Positions 51,782 to 60,738 are shown, numbered from the stretch's first letter. The stretch: 64,000 nucleotides of DNA from G963422445 sp963422445 (GCA_963422445.2 OY729512.2:1736001-1800000); one strand, 5' to 3'. Translations and numbers: made by a program. The notes: generated from the letters alone by a model not told the origin.

Positions 51782-52368
51782 ATGGCCGCAAAACAGATTA
51801 CCCGTAAGGACATTGTCGAGATGGACGCATATGAGGCAATGCGCAAGCAGCAACGCGGCCGGGTCATGGCGTTGAAACGTAGCCGCCGGCTCGCGGTTGG
51901 GCCGGAAGCCACATTTTATTTCGAAAGCTACGATACGATGTGGTGGCAGGTTCACGAGATGCTGTTCATCGAGAAGGGCGGTGAAGACCAGATTCAGGAT
52001 GAATTGACTGCCTACAACCCGCTCTTCCACAGGGGAGGGATCTCGTCGCGACGCTGATGTTTGAGATAGATGACCCCGATCGCCGCAAGGCTCTGCTATC
52101 ACAACTTGGCGGCGTCGAGCAGACCTGCGTGCTGACTGTAGATGGCGAGGACATCGTCGCCGATGCCGAGACCGATCTTGACCGCACCACGGCCGATGGC
52201 AACGCGTCCTCGGTGCAGTTCCTGCACTTCCGGATGAATGAGGTACAGGCTGCGGCCTTCAAGCGGGCCGGCACACGAATCCTGCTGGGAATCCAGCATT
52301 CGGGATACGGCCATATCGCGGTTGTGCCGGAACACATTCGAACGGCGCTCGCCGCGGATCTTGACTGA
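51782..52368 (+). pseudogene. DUF3501 family protein with one frameshift
   Basis: The first frame (MAAKQITRKDIVEMDAYEAMRKQQRGRVMALKRSRRLAVGPEATFYFESYDTMWWQVHEMLFIEKGGEDQIQDELTAYNPL) and the second (GRDLVATLMFEIDDPDRRKALLSQLGGVEQTCVLTV ... QFLHFRMNEVQAAAFKRAG) together are a normal DUF3501 protein of about 195 aa. An extra base near 52023 separates them. DUF3501 genes accompany rubrerythrin and GlpC-like genes; the role is unknown. A sequencing error is possible. Confidence 0.8.
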
Positions 52369-52387
52369 CGAACGCGATACCCCGCTG

Positions 52388-52891
52388 TTACTTCTCGATG
52401 GCCTCTGTTGCACCGACTCCCCAGATGCCGTCGCGCTTGATCCAGCCCGAATAGCCGGTGACCTGGATATCGCACCATTGTCCGCGGCAGTCTTCAAGTT
52501 CGCCAAGGACGCCGCGCTCAAGCCGGGCAATGGCGTCGGCTGATTCAGACGGCGATACCCGCAGAACTGATGTTTCATCAGTCACGATGATGGTTCGCCG
52601 TCCCGACAACATGCTGCGGTGGACCCAGCCACCCATGCCTTCAAAGTCCCGGATCTTGCGCCAATTGTCGAACTCGGCCAGCACTTCGACTGGCAGGCTT
52701 TGCCGTTTGTAGACCCACTTGATCCCGTAACGTTTGCCCGGGCCCACGCGGGCATTGATATCATTCGCCTGCAGCGAGACGTAGCGGGGCACTGGCAAAC
52801 CGGTTTCCCGACCAATCCGGGTTTCGGCTGCGCTTGACACCGACGGGCAGAGAGCCGTGAAAATGATCAGAAACAGGAATAGGCGAAACAT
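52388..52891 (-). CDS. Exported SH3-domain protein
   Basis: 167 aa with a signal peptide (MFRLFLFLIIFTALCPSVSSA, cleavage near AAETR). Two bacterial SH3-like repeats follow: LQANDINARVGPGKRYGIKWVYKRQSLPVEVLAEFDNWRKIRDFEGMGGWVHRSML and TSVLRVSPSESADAIARLERGVLGELEDCRGQWCDIQVTGYSGWIKRDGIWGV. The N-R-x-G-P motif and the W-x-x-I/V, G-W-V pattern are typical. Periplasmic, perhaps peptidoglycan-binding. In alphaproteobacteria it is commonly divergent from a D-2-hydroxyacid dehydrogenase gene, as here. Confidence 0.85.
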   Translation of the reverse strand: MFRLFLFLIIFTALCPSVSSAAETRIGRETGLPVPRYVSLQANDINARVGPGKRYGIKWVYKRQSLPVEVLAEFDNWRKIRDFEGMGGWVHRSMLSGRRTIIVTDETSVLRVSPSESADAIARLERGVLGELEDCRGQWCDIQVTGYSGWIKRDGIWGVGATEAIEK

Positions 52892-53068
52892 CGTCGGACC
52901 TGAAAAACATGAGATGGTACAGGCGATTCCCCTGGTCGGTAACCGGCACTGCCATTGTGAGAGTTTCGCATCATGGGATTTATGGACAAGCCATCGCCAG
53001 ACTGTTATGCCGGATAACGGTGCTGTCTCCCGATGTGGACGACACAGGCGGCTTTGAGGAACCTGACC

Positions 53069-54055
53069 ATGGCGACACGGAAACCGCTGGTTATTGTCAC
53101 GCGCAAGCTCCCGGACCGGATTGAAACCCGGATGATGGAATTGTTCGACACCCGTTTGAACCTGACGGACACACCTTTCGACCGTGCAGCACTGGCGTCG
53201 GCGATGCAGGAAGCAGATGTCCTTGTGCCAACCGTAACCGACCGGATTGACGCCGCGCTGATTGCGGAGGCCGGACCGCAACTCCGTCTTGTCGCATCCT
53301 TTGGAACCGGCGTCGATAATATCAACCTGGCGGCTGCCAGGGAAAGTGGAATCACCGTCACGAATACGCCCGGAGTTCTGACCGCCGATACCGCTGACAT
53401 GACGATGGCGCTGATTCTCGCGGTACCGCGGCGTCTCGTCGAAGGCGAACGGCTGCTGCGGTCCGGTACCTGGGCAGGATGGGGACCGACGCTGATGCTC
53501 GGTCACCGGATTCACGGCAAGCGTCTCGGTATTGTCGGGATGGGCCGAATCGGGCGGGCGGTCGCGCGCCGTGCCCGCGGATTCAGGTTATCGATTCATT
53601 ATCACAACCGGAAACGGCTTCACCCGGACATTGAAGACGAACTTGAGGCGACCTACTGGGAAAGCCTCGACCAAATGCTATCTCGCATGGACATTATCTC
53701 GGTCAATTGTCCGCACACCCCAGCCACCTACCATCTGCTTTCGGCTCGGCGCCTGGCGCAAATGCAACCGCACACCTATATTGTGAACACATCGCGTGGT
53801 GAAGTCATCGACGAGGCGGCGCTTGCGCGTGCGTTGCGTAACCGTGATATCGCAGGTGCTGGCCTTGATGTGTTCGAACACGAGCCCGAGGTCAATCCCG
53901 AACTTCTTGAACTCGACAATGTGACGCTCATGCCGCATATGGGGTCCGCGACCTACGAAGGCCGGATGGATATGGGTGAGAAGGTCATCGTGAATATCCG
54001 GACATTCTGTGACGGCCATACGCCGCCGGATCGCGTTATCGAGTCGATGTATTGA
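53069..54055 (+). CDS. D-2-hydroxyacid dehydrogenase (glyoxylate/hydroxypyruvate reductase type)
   Basis: 328 aa from ATG 53069, behind GAGGA. Rossmann motif GIVGMGRIGRAVARRARGF, dinucleotide loop HYHNRKRL, catalytic Arg in NTSRGEVIDEAALARAL, Glu in GLDVFEHEPEVNPELLELDN, His in LMPHMGSATYEGRMDMG. The N-terminal LVASFGTGVDNINLAAARESGITVTNTPGVLTADTADMTMALIL is also typical. Reduces glyoxylate or hydroxypyruvate with NAD(P)H, or the reverse. The ring Asn/His after the Rossmann fold (HN rather than D) hints at NADPH use (inference). Confidence 0.92.
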   Translation: MATRKPLVIVTRKLPDRIETRMMELFDTRLNLTDTPFDRAALASAMQEADVLVPTVTDRIDAALIAEAGPQLRLVASFGTGVDNINLAAARESGITVTNTPGVLTADTADMTMALILAVPRRLVEGERLLRSGTWAGWGPTLMLGHRIHGKRLGIVGMGRIGRAVARRARGFRLSIHYHNRKRLHPDIEDELEATYWESLDQMLSRMDIISVNCPHTPATYHLLSARRLAQMQPHTYIVNTSRGEVIDEAALARALRNRDIAGAGLDVFEHEPEVNPELLELDNVTLMPHMGSATYEGRMDMGEKVIVNIRTFCDGHTPPDRVIESMY

Positions 54056-54088
54056 CCGGCGGTCCGACGCCGATCCGATAATCCGTGC

Positions 54089-54889
54089 CTAACGCAAGAG
54101 CTGGTCAAGTACCGTAATGCTTGGCGTGTCGCCGCAGAGCGGGCAGTTCGGGCTGCGTCGATACCGCATCTTCCGGAAAGTCATGCCAAGGGCATCGAAG
54201 ACCAGAAGCTGGCCGGACATCGACTCGCCGAGATTCAGCAGTTCCTTCAGAACCTCGGTCGCCTGCAAAGTTCCGATCACACCCGCCACCGCGCCGAGAA
54301 TGCCTGCCTCTTCGCAACGGGGAACGGTGTCGGGCGGAGGCGGTTTCCGAAACAGGCATCGGTAACACGGCTCTTCGCGATGTCCGTCGGTGCCGCTGCG
54401 AAACGTCGTCAGATGACCTTCAAAACGCAGCAACGCTCCGGAGACCACGGCTTTTTCGAGAAAATAAGCGGCATCATTGATCAGATAGCGTGTCTCGAAA
54501 TTATCAGTTCCATCCACGATCAGATCGTAGTCCGCGAACAAGGCTTCGACATTATCGGCCCGCAGCCGGCCGGCATGGGTGTTGACGGTGATCGTGGGAT
54601 TGACCCTCCGTACGGATTCGGCGGCCGAGACTACCTTGGCTTCGCCGATCGAATCGGTCGCGTGGACGATCTGGCGCTGCAAGTTCGACAGATCGACCCT
54701 GTCATCATCGACGACGCCAAGGGTGCCGATGCCGGCGGCGGCAAGGTAGAGAAGAACCGGTGACCCGAGGCCACCAGCTCCGACACAAAGAACACGCGAC
54801 TCGAGCAGACGCTCCTGCCCGTCATCACCGACTTCTTCAAGGATCAGATGCCGTGCGTAACGCTCGAATTGTTCGTCGTCGAGTTCCAT
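54089..54889 (-). CDS. moeB: Molybdopterin-synthase/sulfur-carrier adenylyltransferase (HesA/MoeB/ThiF family)
   Basis: 266 aa. ATP-binding GAGGLGSPVLLYLAAAGIGTLGVVDDDRVDLSNLQRQIVH, a DGTDNFETRYLINDA segment, catalytic-type Cys in PRCEEAGILGAVAGVIG, and zinc ligands CYRC and CPLC. Adenylates the C-terminal Gly-Gly of MoaD or ThiS. Without a rhodanese domain it is MoeB/ThiF-like; which carrier it serves cannot be told. It lies 8 bp after dut on the same strand. Confidence 0.9.
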   Translation of the reverse strand: MELDDEQFERYARHLILEEVGDDGQERLLESRVLCVGAGGLGSPVLLYLAAAGIGTLGVVDDDRVDLSNLQRQIVHATDSIGEAKVVSAAESVRRVNPTITVNTHAGRLRADNVEALFADYDLIVDGTDNFETRYLINDAAYFLEKAVVSGALLRFEGHLTTFRSGTDGHREEPCYRCLFRKPPPPDTVPRCEEAGILGAVAGVIGTLQATEVLKELLNLGESMSGQLLVFDALGMTFRKMRYRRSPNCPLCGDTPSITVLDQLLR

Positions 54890-54897
54890 ATCAATCC

Positions 54898-55368
54898 TCA
54901 GATACCATCGGCGGCAATCCCGGTTGAACCGAATCCTGCGGTTCCTCGCAATGTTGCCGGCAATGTTCCGGTCTCCCGGAGTTCCATGCGTACGATCCGC
55001 GCGAACACGATCTGCGCAATTCGGTCGCCGCGACCGATCCTGAACACCTTATCGCCGTGATTGACAAGAAGGACGCGGATCTCACCGCGATAGTCCGAAT
55101 CGATGGTTCCCGGATTGTTGAGTATGGTGACCCCATGCGCCAAGGCGAGCCCGGACCGCGGTCGGATCTGCGCCTCGTAATCATCGGGCAGCAACAAGGC
55201 GTAACCGGTCGGGATCAGCTTGCGGTCGCCGGGGTGAAGTTCCACGGTCGCTTCGACAGCCGCCGCGAGATCCATGCCGGCGCTTCCGGCTGTCTGGTAG
55301 CGTGGCAACGGCAGGTCCTGCGCATGCGGCAGACGGCGGATTGAGCCGGAGACGCGTTGCGCGTTCAT
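54898..55368 (-). CDS. dut: dUTP diphosphatase
   Basis: 156 aa trimeric dUTPase. All five motifs are visible: AGSAGMDLAA, IRPRSGLAL, NNPGTIDSDYRGEIRVLLVN (catalytic Asp, uracil-binding hairpin), RGDRIAQIVFARI, and the C-terminal arm RGTAGFGSTG. Its start overlaps the coaBC stop by 4 bases, so the two are coupled, a common alphaproteobacterial arrangement. Confidence 0.95.
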   Translation of the reverse strand: MNAQRVSGSIRRLPHAQDLPLPRYQTAGSAGMDLAAAVEATVELHPGDRKLIPTGYALLLPDDYEAQIRPRSGLALAHGVTILNNPGTIDSDYRGEIRVLLVNHGDKVFRIGRGDRIAQIVFARIVRMELRETGTLPATLRGTAGFGSTGIAADGI

Positions 55369-56567
55369 ACGTCAAAAAATTCCGCTATCCGGTCCGCAAG
55401 ATGGGAGGCGACGACATCTTTGGACAGTCTTGGCCAGGTTTCCGATCCGGTTGCCGTGATCAGATGGACCGTGTTGTCGTTGCCGCCGAACGTACCGGTG
55501 CCGGGACTGACGTCATTGGCGACAATCCAGTCGCACCCCTTGCGCGAGCGCTTTTCGGCTGCATGCCTGACCACGGATTCGGTCTCCGCGGCAAAGCCGA
55601 TGACCAGATCAGGCCGGCTGTCGCCCGCCGCGGAAAGTTGTGCCAGGACATCCGGGTTCTCTGCCAGGTGCAGAGTTGGTGGGCCGATATTACAAGTCTT
55701 CTTGAGTTTCTGGTCGGCTTGCCGGACAACCCTCCAGTCAGCAACGGCGGCGGCACAAACCGCGATGTCCGCGGGCAATGCCGACAGGCACGCGTCCAGC
55801 ATCTCGTTTGCCGATTCGATGTGCACTGTTTCGACAACCGGCGGATCAGGCAGTTGGGTCGGTCCGGTCACCAACGTGGTGTCGGCGCCAAGTCCTGCCA
55901 GCGCCGCTGCAATTGCGTGGCCTTGTTTGCCGGAGGACCGGTTTCCGATATAGCGGACAGGATCGATCGCTTCCCAGGTTGGTCCCGAAGTCACTAGTGC
56001 CCGCCGTCCGGCGAGAGGGCCATCAGTGCCCAGGACATGCTCGATCGCGCAGAGAATTTGCGCAGGTTCCGACATCCGGCCGGGTCCGAATTCACCGCAA
56101 GCCATATCGCCGTCATTGGGTCCGACCAGAAAAATCCCGCGGTCCTTCAGAACGCCGATATTGCCCTGTGTCGCTTCATGCTGCCACATCCGGACATTCA
56201 TCGCCGGGGCCACCAGAACCGGCTTGTCTGTAGCAAGCAGTACAGTCGAGGCAAGGTCATCGGCGAGACCGGCACGCATTTTTGCGAGCAGGTTTGCCGT
56301 TGCCGGTACGACCACCAGGATATCGGCGTCCCGTGACAACTGGATATGTCCCATGTCCGACTCGTCAGTCAGGGAAAACAGGTCGCCATAAACCTTTTCG
56401 CCGCTCAGGGCCTGCAGACTTAGTGGTGTAACGAAGGCGGCGCCGGCATTGGTCAGGACAGTGCGAACGGTTGCGCCCTCCTCGCGTAGCCGGCGGACAA
56501 GTTCGAGGCTTTTGAAGGCGGCGATACCGCCAGACACGATCAGCAGAACACGCTTGCCCCGGAGCAT
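55365..56567 (-). CDS. coaBC: Bifunctional phosphopantothenoylcysteine decarboxylase/phosphopantothenate-cysteine ligase
   Basis: 400 aa from ATG 56567 (MLRGKRVLLIVSGGIAAFKSLELVRRL); the open frame extends to 56708 but has no conserved sequence there. The CoaC domain has the flavin-binding start and the PAMNVRMW motif with the active Asn. The CoaB domain begins RALVTSGPTWEAIDPVRYIGNRSSGKQGHAIA, with ICAAAVADWR-type sequence (VCAAAVADWRVV) and a terminal GSETWPRLSKDVVASHLADRIAEFF. Two steps of coenzyme A synthesis. Complete and unbroken. Confidence 0.95.
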   Translation of the reverse strand: MLRGKRVLLIVSGGIAAFKSLELVRRLREEGATVRTVLTNAGAAFVTPLSLQALSGEKVYGDLFSLTDESDMGHIQLSRDADILVVVPATANLLAKMRAGLADDLASTVLLATDKPVLVAPAMNVRMWQHEATQGNIGVLKDRGIFLVGPNDGDMACGEFGPGRMSEPAQILCAIEHVLGTDGPLAGRRALVTSGPTWEAIDPVRYIGNRSSGKQGHAIAAALAGLGADTTLVTGPTQLPDPPVVETVHIESANEMLDACLSALPADIAVCAAAVADWRVVRQADQKLKKTCNIGPPTLHLAENPDVLAQLSAAGDSRPDLVIGFAAETESVVRHAAEKRSRKGCDWIVANDVSPGTGTFGGNDNTVHLITATGSETWPRLSKDVVASHLADRIAEFFDV

Positions 56568-56644
56568 TGCCGGTCCCTTTTCCGCGACCCTAACGACTTC
56601 GAGACTATGTGCGCCAGTCGCATGGCGCAACAATGTCGGGTGTG

Positions 56645-56827
56645 TCAGTCGGCCGCCTCGTCGATTGTTCGCGTGCGATAACGAAACAGGCACGAGCAAT
56701 AGGGGCACAGGATTTCGTTTTCCGGGCCGATACTCAGGAAAACCCTTGGATGGCCGAGCGGTCCGTTGCCGCCGTCGCAGGCGACGGTGTGTTTCTCGGT
56801 GTCAATGATTTCGGTCGGCTTTGCCAT
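56645..56827 (-). CDS. Zinc-finger CHCC protein (NDUFS6-like)
   Basis: 60 aa. VACDGGNGPLGHPRVFLSIGPENEILCPYCSCLFRY carries the C-x8-H-x(n)-C-x2-C zinc site (Cys, His, CPYC) of the zf-CHCC family. Mitochondrial NDUFS6 of complex I is the eukaryotic relative; such small proteins are almost universal in alphaproteobacteria. Single gene between coaBC and the lipase-like gene. Confidence 0.9.
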   Translation of the reverse strand: MAKPTEIIDTEKHTVACDGGNGPLGHPRVFLSIGPENEILCPYCSCLFRYRTRTIDEAAD

Positions 56828-56910
56828 TATTTCGTTCCGCGTCCATATTGATCAGATTCTCTGGGCGAAGCTCCGAGAATTTCTAGCGAGTCGATCATAC
56901 GCGAGCATTT

Positions 56911-57945
56911 ATGATTTTCAAACGCTGCAAGTGTCTTGCGGCCCCTACCGTCATTTCGGCGCTGATGGCTTGCAGTCCGGTGGTTCAGGCTCCGCAGAAC
57001 GGGAACGAGGTTCCGACGCTGAAACAAGACCACGCCGTCATGGCGGACGGCGCCCATCTGCCTCTGACCCGATGGTTGCCGAGCGCGGCTCCGGTTGCGG
57101 CCGTCATTGCGCTGCATGGATTCAACGATCATTCGGGGGCGTTCGAGGATCTGGGGCCGGCGCTCGCAGGCGCCGGAGTGGCGGTTTATGCCTATGATCA
57201 ACGCGGTTTCGGCGGTGCGCCGGGACGCGGCCTATGGCCGGGTTCGGATATCATGGCGCGTGATCTCGCGGCGGTGGCGCGTCTGGTTAGTCAGAAGCAT
57301 CCCGAGCAGCCGGTTTATGCCGTCGGCGAGAGCATGGGAGCGGCCGTGATCATGGTGGCGATGGCCGACGATTCGATGTTGGCAATCGATGGCGCGGTAT
57401 TGTCGGCGCCGGCGGTCTGGGGCCGTCGCACAATGACAACGATCAAGCGCCATTTGCTCGATCTGTTCGCCCATCTCCTGCCGATGGTGCGGTTGAGCCC
57501 GCAAGGCCTCGATATCAAGCCGTCGGATAACATCGCTATGTTGCGCAAGATTTCCCGCGATCCGAGACTGATTCGTGAGACCCGTATCGATGCGATTTAC
57601 GGTCTGGTCGGGCTGATGGATCAGGCGTTGGACGTGGTAACTGCGTTGCGACGGCCGTTGCTTGTCCTCTACGGGGAGAACGACGAGATCATTCCGGTCG
57701 GCGCGACCTGTCATATGCTGGGCCGGCTGATCCGGTCGAGGTCCAGACGTTTGCAGCAGCGTATGGTGCTTTATCCGGATGGCTATCACATGCTTTTCCG
57801 TGATCTGGCCGGCGATATCGTCACCGGCGATATCGTTGCCTGGCTGACCGATCCGGCTGGCCGGCTGCCATCCGGCCATGAACGCTATCCCGATCCGGTC
57901 ACAGGGAATCCGTTGCCCGGGTTTTGCCCGGATGAGGGGGATTGA
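56911..57945 (+). CDS. Alpha/beta hydrolase, lysophospholipase-like lipoprotein
   Basis: 344 aa. The N-terminus MIFKRCKCLAAPTVISALMACSP ends in a lipobox (L-M-A-C), so it is probably lipid-anchored. Hydrolase features: VIALHGFNDHSGAFEDLGPAL (oxyanion region), YAYDQRGFGGAPGRGLWPG, nucleophile Ser in VYAVGESMGAAV, Asp in LVLYGENDEIIPVG, His in YPDGYHMLFRDLAGD. The pattern is that of monoglyceride lipase/lysophospholipase (PldB-like, Hydrolase_4). It ends at 57945 without an obvious operon partner. Confidence 0.88.
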   Translation: MIFKRCKCLAAPTVISALMACSPVVQAPQNGNEVPTLKQDHAVMADGAHLPLTRWLPSAAPVAAVIALHGFNDHSGAFEDLGPALAGAGVAVYAYDQRGFGGAPGRGLWPGSDIMARDLAAVARLVSQKHPEQPVYAVGESMGAAVIMVAMADDSMLAIDGAVLSAPAVWGRRTMTTIKRHLLDLFAHLLPMVRLSPQGLDIKPSDNIAMLRKISRDPRLIRETRIDAIYGLVGLMDQALDVVTALRRPLLVLYGENDEIIPVGATCHMLGRLIRSRSRRLQQRMVLYPDGYHMLFRDLAGDIVTGDIVAWLTDPAGRLPSGHERYPDPVTGNPLPGFCPDEGD

Positions 57946-58661
57946 ATCGCTCCGTCTTTTTCATGTCGGTCGGAGTTGTCCGGTCGTGAAAGGTTGCCCG
58001 GCAAGACGCAGCGACAGATGGTCACGGTCTCGCAGGTTCAATCCAGGGGTTGTGGGACCTGCTTCGCACTGGCACCGCCAAACCGTTTCGAGAGTAGGTA
58101 ACTGTCCAGGTACCACGTTGCTGGCGGTGGCGGGATCATTGCGGAGTAATCCGGGTTCTGGAATAACCAGGCTGGGCAAGACCTGCGAATGGTGCAGCTG
58201 CACCAGAAAATCGCCGGTGAATTCTGCTCCGAACAGGGCGCCCGCGACTTCGCCAAACTTCGATCTAGCGAATTTCCTGCATTTCGTGCCAAAATACCGA
58301 CATAATTACAATGGGTTACAAGGCAACAGGATTCCCGCTGGTTCTTTCCAGCCAACAATCAACACCATTGCAACACCGCGCCCCGATCGCAGTTCCGGGG
58401 GTTATTGGCGCTCTCTGGCGGCGTCCGGCATCTCCTGTCGGCTTCCCAAACGCTATCCGACCGGGACGGTGATGACTCGCCGCCGTCCGCGTCGATTCCT
58501 TCCCTCGATCGGCATCGGGCGCGATTTGATCGAGGCGTCGTCGCCGCGCATTGCCGACAGCATCGGCGCCGATATCCTCCACCGCAAGCGCCTGACGGCG
58601 GCGGCGGTCCAAGCTCGCGGCATGCGCGTCATCGGCCCGTGCCGCCGGCCGGCGCCCGATT
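57946..58661. other. Long intergenic region without a supported gene
   Basis: 716 bp. Open frames exist on both strands, but none shows domain character. The first half (to about 58330) has average GC; from about 58450 it becomes very GC-rich like the following toxin-antitoxin region, so a horizontal-transfer junction may lie between. No RNA gene or clear hairpin seen. Confidence 0.5.
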
Positions 58662-58988
58662 TCACCGATGCGCCGGCGAGGCCGGGCCGGAAGCGGGCGC
58701 CACTTCGGCGCGCAGCTTCAAACCCAGAGCGGAGACGACCCTGAGAACCGTGTCCAATGTGGGATTGCGTTCTCCCGAGAGCGCCTTGTAGAGGCTCTCG
58801 CGCGACAGGCCGGCGTCGCATGCGACCTGCGACATGCCCTTGGCGCGGGCGATGTCGCCCAGCGCCCTGGCAACGAACGCAGCGTCGGCGCCGGCCTCCT
58901 CGATGGCGGCTTCCAGATACGCCGCCATGTCCTCCGCCGTGCGAAGGTGCTCGGCCACGTCGTAGGGTGAAGTCGCGGTTCTGGTCAT
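58662..58988 (-). CDS. Antitoxin of a type II pair (HigA-like, XRE family)
   Basis: 108 aa from ATG 58988, with AGGTGG before it. YDVAEHLRTAEDMAAYLEAAIEEAGADAAFVARALGDIARAKGMSQVACDAGLSRESLYKALSGERNPTLDTVLRVVSALGLKL is the signature of the 'putative addiction module antidote' family; the second half is an HTH. It binds the toxin and represses the operon. It follows the toxin gene directly (toxin first, antitoxin second), the order usual for this group. Confidence 0.92.
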   Translation of the reverse strand: MTRTATSPYDVAEHLRTAEDMAAYLEAAIEEAGADAAFVARALGDIARAKGMSQVACDAGLSRESLYKALSGERNPTLDTVLRVVSALGLKLRAEVAPASGPASPAHR

Positions 58989-58997
58989 GTCGCCCAC

Positions 58998-59288
58998 CTA
59001 CAGGTTTCGTGCGAGGCGCATGGCCGTCGCGATGTCGTCGTCCTGGGAACGCTTGTCCCCGCCGGCCAGCAGGACGACGACCGTGCGGCCCTGCTGCTTG
59101 TAGTACACCCGGTAGCCCGGTCCGTAGTCGATCCGCAGTTCCGATACGCCTTCGCCGACGGGTCTGACGTCTCCGGGGTTGCCGGCCGCCAGACGCTCGA
59201 CCCGGACGAGGACGCGCGCCCGGGCACGGGTATCCCGCAGTCCGTCAAGCCACCTAGCATAGACCTCGCTCTTGCGGACATCGACCAT
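58998..59288 (-). CDS. RelE/ParE-superfamily toxin (HigB-like)
   Basis: 96 aa (ATG 59288; GTG 59294 in the same frame). VYARWLDGLRDTRARARVLVRVERLAAGNPGDVRPVGEGVSELRIDYGPGYRVYYKQQGRTVVVLLAGGDKRSQDDDIATAMRLA is the 'addiction module killer protein' pattern with the G-Y-R-V-Y-Y core and a GGDK-x-x-Q turn. Predicted ribosome-dependent mRNase or gyrase poison. Nine bases separate it from the antitoxin start. Confidence 0.93.
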   Translation of the reverse strand: MVDVRKSEVYARWLDGLRDTRARARVLVRVERLAAGNPGDVRPVGEGVSELRIDYGPGYRVYYKQQGRTVVVLLAGGDKRSQDDDIATAMRLARNL

Positions 59289-59525
59289 GCGCACACCGTA
59301 GCCGTCAGGCTACAGTCCGTCAACTCCCGCCCCGCGTTCCGCGACGCATCGTCGGCCTGCCGCCGTCCCGGCCCCGGTCCGGCGGTAACGCCGTAAACGC
59401 GCGACCATGCCCGATCGCGCCCGGCGCCATCGAGAGGGGAGTCTGACCGGAAGCGGGGCGGCGGTCGGCGCCCCGGAGGGAGGCGTTGCCGCCGTTCCCC
59501 ACCGACGGCAAGACGGAGAGGCACG

Positions 59526-59852
59526 ATGAGCGCAGCGATGGCGATACCCGGCAACACGGCGGACACATTCCTGGTCCACATCTTCGGCACCGGTCTTGAA
59601 GACGACAGATACGTTGTCGAGCGTTTCAAGGCCCACGCCGACGGCGACATCCGCCCCTGGCCCGGCGAGGCGCCGGCGAAGGGCAAGGGCCGGCAGACGA
59701 AGCGCGTCACCGCCACGCTGAAGGCGGTGAGGGAGATGCGGCCCGCCTGCACCGAGATCATCATCTGCACGGGCCTGCGCACGCGCGGCGGCGTCCAGGT
59801 CTGGGGCTCCATCGCGGCCGGCCTCCTGTGCGACCGCAAGCAGCGGGGCTGA
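59526..59852 (+). CDS. Hypothetical protein
   Basis: 108 aa from ATG 59526. Contains FGTGLEDDRYVVERFKAHADGDIRPWPGE ... KRVTATLKAVREMRPACTEIIICTGLRTRGGVQVW. It looks folded (mixed alpha/beta, conserved-looking turns), but I do not recognise it. High GC; lies between the toxin-antitoxin pair and a zinc-ribbon repeat protein. Confidence 0.5.
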   Translation: MSAAMAIPGNTADTFLVHIFGTGLEDDRYVVERFKAHADGDIRPWPGEAPAKGKGRQTKRVTATLKAVREMRPACTEIIICTGLRTRGGVQVWGSIAAGLLCDRKQRG

Positions 59853-59937
59853 GCGGCGCTTCTGGAGGACGTCCGGCCGGCCGCGCCGGTCGGGCATCCC
59901 CCGCCCGGATTCCAACCCCGGCAGGGAGGACACGACG

Positions 59938-60570
59938 ATGACCGAGCAGGACATCGCGCTCAGACGCGCGCGGGACCTGGAGCGCTATCACAGGCGGGTC
60001 GCCGAGCGCAGGGCGAAGGGCCTTTGCCTGAAGTGCGGGAGGCGCCCGCCCGCGCCCCATCGCAGTCAGTGCGAGCCATGCGCCGAGAAGCGCCGTCCCG
60101 CCGACCGCGCCAGCCATCACCGGCGCACCGGCGAACGTGCCGCCCAGGGTCTTTGCCCGAAGTGCGGGAAGCAGCCGCCCGCGGCCGGCCGGACCCTGTG
60201 CGAGCCGTGCGGAGACAGGCGAAACCGCGCCAGCCGCGCCCGCGACGCGAGGCTCCGGGCGGCCGGGATGCCGCGAAGGGACCCGGACCGGGCCAAGCTC
60301 TATGAGCGCGAGCGCTCCCGCCGCGAGGCCGACCAGCGCCGCGCCGCCGGATTGTGCGTGCGGTGCGGGGAGGCGCCGGCCTTGGAGGGACGCACGGTGT
60401 GCGAGCCCTGCGCCGAGGCGCGCCGGGCGCGTGAGCGGACGCGCTACGCGAAGGCGAAGGTCGAGGGGAAGCTCTACGGCGCGTTCCCGAACCGCTACTC
60501 CCCCGGCCGGACTTGCCTCCGGATTGCGCCATCGCTCCGTCCACCCGCCTGCCCGCAAGGCGTGACCTGA
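59938..60570 (+). CDS. Protein with three tandem zinc-ribbon units
   Basis: 210 aa from ATG 59938 (GGGAGGA upstream). Three repeats of GLCxxCGxxPxxxxxxxCEPC: at residues about 24-44 (CLKCGRRPPAP ... CEPCAEKRR), 67-87 (CPKCGKQPPAA ... CEPCGDRR) and 137-157 (CVRCGEAPALE ... CEPCAEARR), each separated by Arg/Ala-rich helical linkers. The layout implies three Cys4 metal sites in a basic protein, possibly binding nucleic acid. The last ~20 residues run into an inverted-repeat element at 60566, so the native end may differ. Function unknown. Confidence 0.6.
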   Translation: MTEQDIALRRARDLERYHRRVAERRAKGLCLKCGRRPPAPHRSQCEPCAEKRRPADRASHHRRTGERAAQGLCPKCGKQPPAAGRTLCEPCGDRRNRASRARDARLRAAGMPRRDPDRAKLYERERSRREADQRRAAGLCVRCGEAPALEGRTVCEPCAEARRARERTRYAKAKVEGKLYGAFPNRYSPGRTCLRIAPSLRPPACPQGVT

Positions 60571-60738
60571 CTACGTACCAAGCTCATCTTGCGACTGCCG
60601 GCCGCAGGAAACCGGGGTTCAGGCGGCCACGCAACGACGTTTCCGGCGGCCCGAACGTCAATTCGCGACCTCCAGAGAGCCGTCGATGTCGATTGCGTTT
60701 CGTCTCCGTAGCTCGGATGAGCTTGGTACGTAATCAGG
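60566..60738. repeat. 173-bp inverted-repeat (MITE-like) element
   Basis: Ends CTGACTACGTACCAAGCTCA (from 60567) and its complement with one mismatch (to 60738), 22-23 bp each; 127 bp between them, non-coding. It overlaps the stop of the zinc-ribbon gene. The repeats differ from those of every other element in the window. No target duplication is evident. Confidence 0.65.

Noticed and set aside
56568..56708. Longer N-terminus for coaBC
   Set aside because: The added residues are not conserved in the family, and the frame extension overlaps the zinc-finger gene on the same strand.
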